DNA of 64,000 bases, from assembly GCA_024734495.1 (NCBI GenBank), contig JALMQS010000908.1:1-64000 (forward strand), in the 5' to 3' direction. A program made the translations under genes and the position numbers. This DNA comes from Forficula auricularia. Its lineage: Eukaryota; Arthropoda; Insecta; Dermaptera; Forficulidae. The notes under the pieces were generated by a model. That model worked only from the letters and a program-made list of their open reading frames with translations. It was not told the DNA's origin and ran no database searches. Positions 56,738 to 64,000 of this stretch are shown here, one piece after another. Within the stretch, counting starts at the first letter, position 1; each line of letters opens with the position of its first letter.

Positions 56738-58867
56738 AACAAGAGCAGGGCGGTCCAACCCGTGGCCAGCGGGCCGCATGCATTGCAATGAGTGTGGCCC
56801 AAAATGAAATCATAAACTTCCTTAAAACATTCAGAGTTATATGTAGAGATATATTTATTCCCTTTTTCGAAATATGAATGTACATTTGTACAAAACGTGA
56901 AGCTTTTTTCAAGAATATAATTCACTAAAAACAAAATTATAAGCTCAAATATATAAGATAAAAATATAATGAAGTTTCGAATATATAAAGATTCTTCTTC
57001 TTTTCATATTTTAATTTTCTAAAATATTTAATTTTCATTAATTTATATGCTACGATACTAACCAAGTCTAAAGTTATATTTCTAGTAGTACAAGGAGACA
57101 AGGAATTGGGGTTTTCTAGAACAATCACAATTAATTGATAATTTCTCGACTGGACTAAAACTTTTCAGGACTTGTCTTTTAGATCTTTGCACGTTCTTAC
57201 ATGTCAATAGATAATGGATAGTCAGGGATTATTATATCCGTGACCCTTTTAAAAAATAAATTATCATTCCTCAAATCCTTCTTTAATCCCATTCGATTTA
57301 AACGAGTGGTCCAATATAAAGTCATAACATTTCTTAAAACATTGAGATTTATATGTAGATACTGGAAAACACAAGAATTTGGGCTGATAATTTTTTTTTT
57401 CTAAAATAAGAAATCTGAAAATCTACTGTGAAATTTTCGAAAAATAAAAGTGCTAATTTTAATTTTTGAATCTGGAACTAGATTCCAAGATTTCCTAAAA
57501 AATAATCATCATTTTAGTCTATTTTCGATTCCATTTTCATTAGAAATCAATTAGATACCGATCTGAAAGAAAAATTGAATATTGTTTCTTTATTATAATT
57601 TTATATTAATTATCTAGCCAGGAAAAAATTTTAACAAATACTAATACATAATATCACTTTTTGTAAGTATGTAGATATATGTATTTACATAATATGAGAA
57701 GCTATTTTCAAGTATAAAATTTACGAAAAGTAAAATTAGAAGCTCACTATGAGCTAAACAAATAATAAAGTTCTTATTTCTATGTTATTAACTATCTTTT
57801 TTACCGACGAAGGAGGAGGTTATCAATTCAACAGAATGTCTGGTTTGTCGATTTCTTTTTACCACGTGGACCGATTTGGATGATTTTTTTGCCTTGAGAT
57901 CAGTATAGTTGCCGATTGGTCCCGTATAAATTTAATTGGTATTGGACCTTTTTTGTTATGTATGTTTAAGTATAACTTCTTTGTTTATGGACCGATTTCG
58001 ATGATTCCTTTTCATTGGAAAGGTGATACTTTATGGGTAATCCCCTACTAATTTGGTCAAGTTCTGATGATATAATCAATGACAAAATAATTATTTTGAG
58101 CAAATAATCGAAATTATAATAAATAAAATCTTTTATAAAAAAAATCTTAAAAAGTTCATCTAAAACCCGCTAACGTTTCGAGATAATTTCTCTATTTATG
58201 AATTGAATTTTATTATCAATTTCTGATTCATTCGATGGAATCTTTCTCTTACGAGATGCATGCAAGGTATTATCATAAGTCACTAGTAGGTATTCTTAAC
58301 ATCACTAAAAAGAGAAAAATAAAAATAATTTTTAGAAAAAAAAACCGACTTCAGAAAAATTAAATGCAACAGAAAAATAATAAGAACTCAAAAATAAAAT
58401 AAATTGCACTAAAAGGTATAAAATAATTATCTTATTTAGTTACAACTAAACGATGAAATTGTTACATGAAATTACTTTTTGAAGTCGGTGCCAAACAAAC
58501 TATATAAGCGAGCTTACGCGATGTTGTCTTCATTACCCGCCAAACGTACTAAGATCCATCGAGTGCGATTCATAAAATGTATATGTTTTGCACCGACTTT
58601 ACAAAGTGATTTCATATAAAAATTTCATCGTTTAGCTGTAACTAAATAAGATAATTATTTTATACCTTTTAGTGCATTTTATTTTATTTTTGAGTTCTTA
58701 TTATTTTATTTATTGCATTTAATTTTTCTGAAGTCGGTTTTTTTTTCTAAAAATTTTTTGAATAACAAATATCAATAGAATTATAATATTTTATCCGCGG
58801 TCCGAGATATTTTTTTCTTCTAATGTGGTCCGTGTAAGCCAAAAGGTTGGACACACCTGAACTAGAA
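56738..58867. mobile_element. hAT element nested in family X
   Basis: Element 56746-58859 (2114 bp). Ends CAGGGCGGTCCAACCCGTGG and (complement) CAGGTGTGTCCAACCTTTTG; subterminal GGGCCGCATGCA is typical of hATs. TSD AACAAGAG versus AACTAGAA (6 of 8), supported by comparison with intact family X copies. I see no transposase. A TTACCGACGAAGGAGGAGGT motif at 57800 and a fold-back element at 58340-58752 are nested inside. Confidence 0.85.
58340..58752. mobile_element. Fold-back element with ~160-bp arms
   Basis: Outer ends ACCGACTTCAGAAAAATTAA and their complement (TTAATTTTTCTGAAGTCGGT, 58719-58738). Arms run through AATAAGAACTCAAAAATAAA, TATAAAATAATTATCTTATT to GAAGTCGGTGC, around a ~110-bp unpaired centre (58500-58595). 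ACCGACTTC termini are shared with the dispersed motif at 24744 and 12270. Confidence 0.88.
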
Positions 58868-59379
58868 CGTACACAAAATTTGGTAACGTACTATCTGACA
58901 GACATTTTAGCAAAATAATTAATATCTCGTAAAATATAATTTTCTAGATGTTTATATTTTAGGACTTTTTTGTAGACCAAAACGCCATGATTTTGCACAA
59001 ATTTTTTTAACAAAATAATTTCAGCCTTATTTGAGATTTAATTAACTTTTTTCATTCACGATTACCATACCCTAAATGGTAAAGTTATACCGCCACATAC
59101 ACTGCCAATAAGAACATTTCTTCATCCAAAAAAAAATTATGTTTTTATTATAAAATAATTTTAAGGGGTTTTTGAGTAACAGTTAACATGCTAGGGACAG
59201 GAAAAAGATTATGAATCATTGTTATAAAGAAAAGAGGAGGGTTAAACATTTAGTAGATTTATTCTCTCTTTGGGAATATTTTTATTGATTATTTTTTTGT
59301 TTTTCTTAATTAAATTTTTGTTCAACGTTATCGCGAGTCTTCATTTGAGTCAGTTGGCACTTCAAATATTAAGTAGGTA

Positions 59380-61393
59380 CAGTAGACTCTCGATAATTCG
59401 AATTTATAGGGACCAAACAAAAAATTCGAATTATCGAGTTTTTCGAAATAGTGAGAGTTCGAATTAAAGAGGGCTGAAAGTAAAAATTCGAATTGAAGAA
59501 AGTTACATTTTATTAAAGAAATCCGTGTACATTTATGTCATTGTATAAGATTGTGAATGCTGGTAGAAACAAAAATACATATTATAATAATACATGTGGA
59601 TCAATTTATTTATTATAAAAAAAGTTATATCATTTCTTCATAAAAAAATCGGTTATTTTCGTTTGGGTCGCTTGGTTGGCTGCAATCTGGTCCACAGCAT
59701 TTTCCAAAGTGCTCACTGCTTTGAACACACAACCAGATTGAATGTTATCCATTTCGGACTGTTCGAAAAAACGACGCAACCCTCTTAAAAAAAAGGTTGC
59801 TTCCTTAGAAGACACCATCGGAACATCGTCGTCTTCATCTTCACTGTCAGAAATCTGTTGATTGACCACAATTGATTGTTTAATAATGTCTTCATCAGAC
59901 AATGTACCCGCTGTGGCAACATTATTGTCAATATTAACATAATCGTTGAAAGTTATGGGAACCTCTGGAAGTCTGTTCCAAGCACTCAAAAGAGGTCCCT
60001 CATCTTGCAGATCTTGTTGAACCATATCATTTCCGTCCTTGCATTCCTGATCCTTGATGAATCCACAGGCTTTAAAACAATTTGCGATTGTCTGTGAGCT
60101 AACCCCTTCCTATGCTTTGTGAGCCATTTCCATTGCAGTAAGCACTGAAATGCTGCACAGGTTATTTCCATTTTCCATAGTGTCTATTACAGTTCTAACC
60201 ACTTCTTTTCGATACAAGGTTTTAAAATTTTTAACGATTCCTTGATCTAGGGGTTGAAGAATTGAAGTTGTGTTAGGGGGTAAATATTTCAGCTCTATAT
60301 TTTCAAGTGAAGGGACATCTTTATGGGCTGTGCAATTATCGATAAACATCAAAATTTTTCGTTTTTCTCTTCTCATTTCAGCATCAATGCTCATTAACCA
60401 TTCAGAAAACAATACTGCTGTCATCCACGCCTTCTTATTTGATCTGTAGATTAGCGGAAGAGATTTCATATTTTTGAAACATCGAGGCTTAGCAAATTTT
60501 CCTATCATAAAAGGTTGAAGTTTCTGTGATCCATCCATATTGGCTGCCAATAAGATTGTAACCCTCTCCTTGCTGTGTTTGCCTCCGTGACAGGTGTCAT
60601 CCTTAAATGCCAAGGTACGATCAGGTAAGCATTTATAAAACAGCCCTGTTTCATCACAGTTAAAGATATCTTTCGCTTCATAATTAGCCAATAAACTGAT
60701 TAGTTCAGTTTTCCATTCGATAGAAATGCCCGGATCTACACTCGCACTTTCCCCACACACTTTCTTAAATTTTAGATTGTGCCGTTTTTTGAATTTTTCT
60801 AACCATCCCTCACTGGCTTGAAAGTTGGTGACACCCAAACTTGCTGCAAAAGACCTTGCCTTTTCTTTTAAAATGGGTCCTCCTATAGGGATATTTTCTT
60901 GCCTGCACTGACTAAACCACGTTATGAGGCATTCTTCAATTTGAGGAAACTCACCTTTACTTTCTCTCTTTCTTGAGCCATGAGGAGTTATCTCGGCAAG
61001 ACGATCTTTTTGCTTCAGGATAGTTGATAAGGTAGATGCCGGAATATTAAATCGAAGAGCTATATCCTTCTTTTTTCCTCCTTCTTCAACAGCCGCGATG
61101 ACTTGTTTCTTTTCGGAGAGCGACAAAGACTTATAACGTACAGGGCCCATTTTAAGGCTGAAACTGCACTAAAGCATTTCAGGGGTGGTGTAGCATGAAT
61201 CATAGACATTGGAGGAGGTAAGTTCTTGGAAAAATTGTGGAGTGGGCCGGTCTAGCTTCACTTCGATTTATAGAGGGGACCAAAATACATTGATTTTCTT
61301 CGAGTTATAGAGGTTCTCTCGGGGGACCGAGGGTTTTCTTCGAATTATAGAGGTTTTCGAATTACCGAGGTTCGATTTATCGAGAGCCTACTG
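59380..61393 (-). mobile_element. Tigger (pogo/Tc1-mariner) transposon
   Basis: 2014 bp, flanked by TA (59378-59379 and 61394-61395). Ends CAGTAGACTCTCGATAATTC and (complement) CAGTAGGCTCTCGATAAATC are standard Tigger TIRs, with further TTCGAATTA-type subterminal repeats on both sides. It contains one long transposase gene on the minus strand. Structure is complete apart from one stop codon. Confidence 0.97.
59630..61150 (-). pseudogene. Tigger transposase with one in-frame stop
   Basis: The gene starts at ATG 61150 (MGPVRYKSLSLSEKKQVI) and stays in one frame to the stop at 59630, about 506 codons, interrupted only by TAG at 60110-60112 after MEMAHKA. Domains in order: CENP-B N-type helix-turn-helix (residues ~5-55), a second CENP-B HTH ending SEGWLEKFKKRHNL (~70-135), and the DDE_1 catalytic domain with Asp in FNCDETG, Asp in LMFIDNCTAH and Asp in LQPLDQGIV. 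These are the three acidic residues of the pogo/Tigger DDD triad. The C-terminus is acidic (DSEDEDDDVP) and ends KITDFFMKK. One substitution separates it from an open frame, so the copy is young. Confidence 0.95.
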
Positions 61394-61395
61394 TA

Positions 61396-61862
61396 TATAG
61401 TTGGTCAATAGAGCAAAAATTTGGGGAATAGTGTAGTTTTTTAAATCCATTTTTCTCCTGGAAGATTTTTATGAAATTTCTTTCACTATAGGCTATATAA
61501 AGGCAATGAAAAACTTATTATGGAAAAAATATAATATAACCTTCAAACCTTCAAAAACTGGGCGCACAAACACCTACCCTTTCACCCTTTCTTTTGACTT
61601 ACCATGTTTATTATATGTTAAGGTAAGTGGTCTGACTTCTGGAGCCGGATCACTTTTAATAAAACTACTTCCTCTCCTTAACTTCGAGATCGGGGCACAA
61701 CCCTTAACTGCTGACTCTGAAAAGGTCACTGCGCTGGAAATAATTGTAAGAGCTAACTCCAACCCCGACACTTGTAAAAGGAAGTATAGAATCGAGTCAA
61801 CAATGCAGTAATTGTCGACTTTCAAAGAATTATAAACTAGCTGAATACTGACTTCAACAATG
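61396..61862. other. No gene recognised
   Basis: The frames at 61506-61811 (plus) and 61574-61825 (minus) overlap in a less AT-rich stretch. Neither shows a motif I know. Confidence 0.35.
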
Positions 61863-61985
61863 ACTTAATTAAAATATTTTACTTATGGAAAGTGGTGTAG
61901 GTTTTAGGTGAAACATGATGTTAGTTAATAGAGTAAAGGGTGTGTAGTTTTCACAGTGAATGAAATAAAACTCAAAGAGGTTTAT

Positions 61986-62035
61986 ACAAACTCAATATAT
62001 TTCGGATTATTAGTCCATCATCAGGAGTTTACAAG
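61986..62035 (-). ncRNA. Hammerhead-like ribozyme motif
   Basis: Complement of the motif at 62541-62593: CTGATGA (complement of 62018-62024), GGA/TCC stem II, GAAATATATT. Stem I pairs GTAAACTC with GAGTTTGT. It is the inverted partner in the same palindrome. Confidence 0.68.
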
Positions 62036-62540
62036 ACAATACTAATAATAATTAACGAGTGGTTTTTGACATTAAACATGGTTCCCAATATAACAAAATA
62101 TAACATTTAACCTTACACAAGAAAAACACCAATGAAAATTTAAAATTTAAAAAAAAAATTGTTTTACAAAGATTTTCTTTAATTATAAAATATATAAATA
62201 AATATAAGAAATCTAAGTAAATATGAATATTAATATAAATAAAAATTACAAGTATTGTAATTTTACTTTCTAATTCAATTCTAAAAAGACTTTATATTTA
62301 TACTTGTAATTTTTATTTATATTAATATTCATATTTACTTAGATTTCTTATATTTACATTTATATATTTTATAATTAAAAAAGAAAAATCTTTGTAAAAC
62401 AATTTTTTAAATTTTTTAAATTTTAAATTTTCATTGGTGTTTTTCTTGTGTAAGATTTGAATGTTATATTTTGTTATATTGGGAACCATGATTTGAATGT
62501 CAAGAATGGCGACCACTCGTTCAATTATTATTAGTATTGT

Positions 62541-62593
62541 CTTGTAAACTCCTGATGATGGACTAATAATCCGAAATATATTGAGTTTGTATA
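62541..62593 (+). ncRNA. Hammerhead-like ribozyme motif
   Basis: CTGATGA at 62552-62558, an extra T at 62559, stem II GGA (62560-62562)/TCC (62570-62572), then GAAATATATT (62573-62582) with predicted cleavage after T62582. Stem I TGTAAACTC (62543-62551) pairs with GAGTTTGTA (62583-62591) over nine positions (two G-U). Stem III is the zero-loop palindrome ATATAT. Confidence 0.7.
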
Positions 62594-62846
62594 AACCTCT
62601 TTGAGTTTTATTTCATTCACTGTGAAACTACACACCCTTTACTCTATTAACTTAATTAAAATAAGTAAACGTACAATCACAAACGTAGAACCTCTAGCAT
62701 AGTGCAAAATCATTTGCTACATGGAGAGTCTGCGAATGGTTTAGCTGGCGAGCTGAAACTTTATTTTGTTAAATCAAGAATATTTTCGAGTTTAGAGGGT
62801 AGCCTCTGCTTCATTAGCACAGTCTGTGTATATACTTTACCCACCA

Positions 62847-63525
62847 AAAACATAAATGTGAAAAAGGGGGCAAGTTCGGTATAAACGACGTTTGTGGTTG
62901 TCGGCTTCGTCGATAAAAAAGTTGAGATCTGAATGGGTATCAAGTTCGACAGCAGTTCATTAAACCACACATATGGTTATCATAGGAATCTCCAAAGTTC
63001 TTCAATTGATTTAAAAGAAAATTTATTACGTTCTTTGATATTGAATTTATAGCTAAAAGAATTCTAACGTTGCATAGCGGAGGAAGGAGGAAGGGTTGTT
63101 TAATTAATTAATTAAATTCTCTATTTTCTATGGTTTTTATTTCCAATGAAATACTATGGAAGAATCTTTTGAAAATAAATTGTTCGAACAAGCTAAATAA
63201 TTAGAAGGTGAAATCTGTCCAGAAATCAAATTGCATGATTATGGGCGTATGCAGAGGGTGGCAGGGGCGCCATGACCCTCCTGGCTTTTCAAGTGTAGAA
63301 TTTTAAATTAAAAATTATTATTATTTTTACTTAGACGAGCTAGAGCGCTTGTATATTTTATGAGAGTTTATAACACTGAAAATATTTATAGCGAGGTTAT
63401 CCTGAATAATGAGAATTGGAGATCGTCTTGAATAGCTGCCACGTGATGACATAAATTATAACTATGGTCAGGCCCGGCCTGGCCCACCGGGACGTGTACC
63501 GGTACGCTCTCACCATCAGCGCTCT
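62847..63525. mobile_element. Repeat Z, copy 2
   Basis: Direct copy of 52860-53585, from AAAAACATAAATGTGAAAAA to GGTACGCTCTCACC, with a few small deletions. The right inverted arm is absent. Confidence 0.85.
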
Positions 63526-63569
63526 TTTGCAGGCAGGTCTGGATCTCCGATTAAGCGAACTGACTCTAG

Positions 63570-63830
63570 GATGCTAAAATTTGGCATAATGGTAGAGTTT
63601 TGGGGGTAATAATGAAGGAAAAATCGAAAAATTCAGACTTTCTCTCTTTCAATCCCTAAATTGAAGGGGTGAAGATTGTAGAGTAAATTTTCATCATTTT
63701 TAAATACGTGATTCGGCAATTTTGTAGTTTGGAGGATTAATAAAGGTGAAAATTAATCATGTAAACTTTTACTACCCTTAACCTCTAAAATGAAGGGGTG
63801 AAATTGTTAGGGTAACAAACCTCACTCAAA
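63570..63830 (-). repeat. Diverged tandem units beside repeat Z
   Basis: Inverted relatives of 53700-54110: AAATTGAAGGGGTGAA near 63657 and AAAATGAAGGGGTGAA near 63786. The rest to 64000 shows nothing recognisable. Confidence 0.65.
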
Positions 63831-64000
63831 AAAATAAATAAAAATAAAAGCTACACATTTGCTTACAAAAAGAAAAAAAACCTCACCCAAAACACTTGTG
63901 TGAAAAAACAGTCCAAAGTCTAGGGTGCAGCCAAGTTAAATTCGCCAAGAATAATTAAGTTAAGAAAATAGTACTTTCAATTAAAATACATTCTTTCCAT

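Larger units (their letters stand above)
56138..59086 (+). mobile_element. Repeat family X copy split by a hAT
   Basis: Left part 56138-56745 and right part 58860-59086 (ending CCATACCCTAAATGGTAAAG) belong to one copy of the minisatellite-free subfamily also seen at 12285. The break is exactly at the hAT insertion, and the pre-insertion sequence GTTTTTGAACTAGAACG can be recovered from the two sides. Confidence 0.88.
61863..62663. mobile_element. Second hammerhead-bearing palindromic retroelement
   Basis: ACTTAATTAAAATA occurs at 61863-61876 and 62650-62663, a 14-bp target duplication. Inside, after a ~47-bp asymmetric lead, two arms (about 61924-62255 and 62303-62649) form a >300-bp palindrome starting GTTAATAGAGTAAAGGG. 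Each arm has a hammerhead-like motif. No protein is encoded. The design is the same as at 10654-11133, but the sequence is unrelated outside the ribozyme core. Confidence 0.85.

Noticed and set aside
61506..61825. Overlapping ~100- and ~83-codon frames on both strands
   Set aside because: No motif, no splice context; overlapping frames on both strands in a short GC-richer patch are expected by chance.

Overview
This is a eukaryotic nuclear window from an arthropod, most likely an insect. The evidence is an intron-bearing mitochondrial succinate dehydrogenase flavoprotein gene with arthropod-like protein sequence, one exon resembling the prodomain of a spaetzle-family ligand (an arthropod family), very AT-rich DNA, and dense transposon debris of the Tc1/mariner, hAT, PIF/Harbinger, LINE and tRNA-SINE kinds. 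It is a draft scaffold: one run of 100 N (25723-25822) is a gap of unknown true size. I cannot name the species.

Only two host genes are supported. SDHA lies on the minus strand at 21757-25722. Five exons encode the C-terminal ~221 residues, and the N-terminal two thirds vanish into the gap. A single plus-strand exon at 48847-49452 ends in a clear splice donor and looks like the N-terminal part of a spaetzle-3-like precursor. Everything else is mobile or repetitive DNA, or AT-rich sequence in which I see nothing.

Layout. 0.3-1.0 kb: 138-bp minisatellite. 2.2-4.6 kb: a TIR element with a perfect 8-bp target duplication (TSD) carrying a decayed gene of a widespread but unnamed family. 4.6-7.6 kb: hAT remnant and three LINE 3' ends. 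9.2-14.4 kb: 119-bp minisatellite blocks in both orientations, duplicated segments, and a hammerhead-bearing palindrome. 12-19 kb: copies of repeat family X, small MITEs. 19.6-20.2 kb: tRNA-related SINE. 21.7-25.7 kb: SDHA with a LINE and a fold-back MITE in its introns. 26-42 kb: LINE ends, families X and Y, a hAT with perfect TSD, a decayed Tc1/mariner. 42.6-44.3 kb: mariner-like fold-back element nested in a hAT MITE. 45.5-46.7 kb: family X copy split by a dimeric SINE. 48.8-49.5 kb: spaetzle-like exon. 51-54.4 kb: more MITEs. 56-59 kb: hAT nested in family X, itself containing a fold-back element. 59.4-61.4 kb: a Tigger element whose transposase is open except for one stop codon. 61.9-62.7 kb: a second hammerhead-bearing palindrome.

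The most interesting signal is a pair of retroelement-like palindromes (10666-11121 and 61877-62649). Each has 12-14 bp TSDs and carries two inverted hammerhead-ribozyme-like cores with long, covarying stem I and a palindromic stem III of zero loop. This is the architecture expected of Penelope-like element ribozymes that act as dimers, but with one extra nucleotide before stem II in both families. Other decayed copies are scattered through the window. I worked by eye from the sequence; homology calls rest on remembered family motifs and not on a search.
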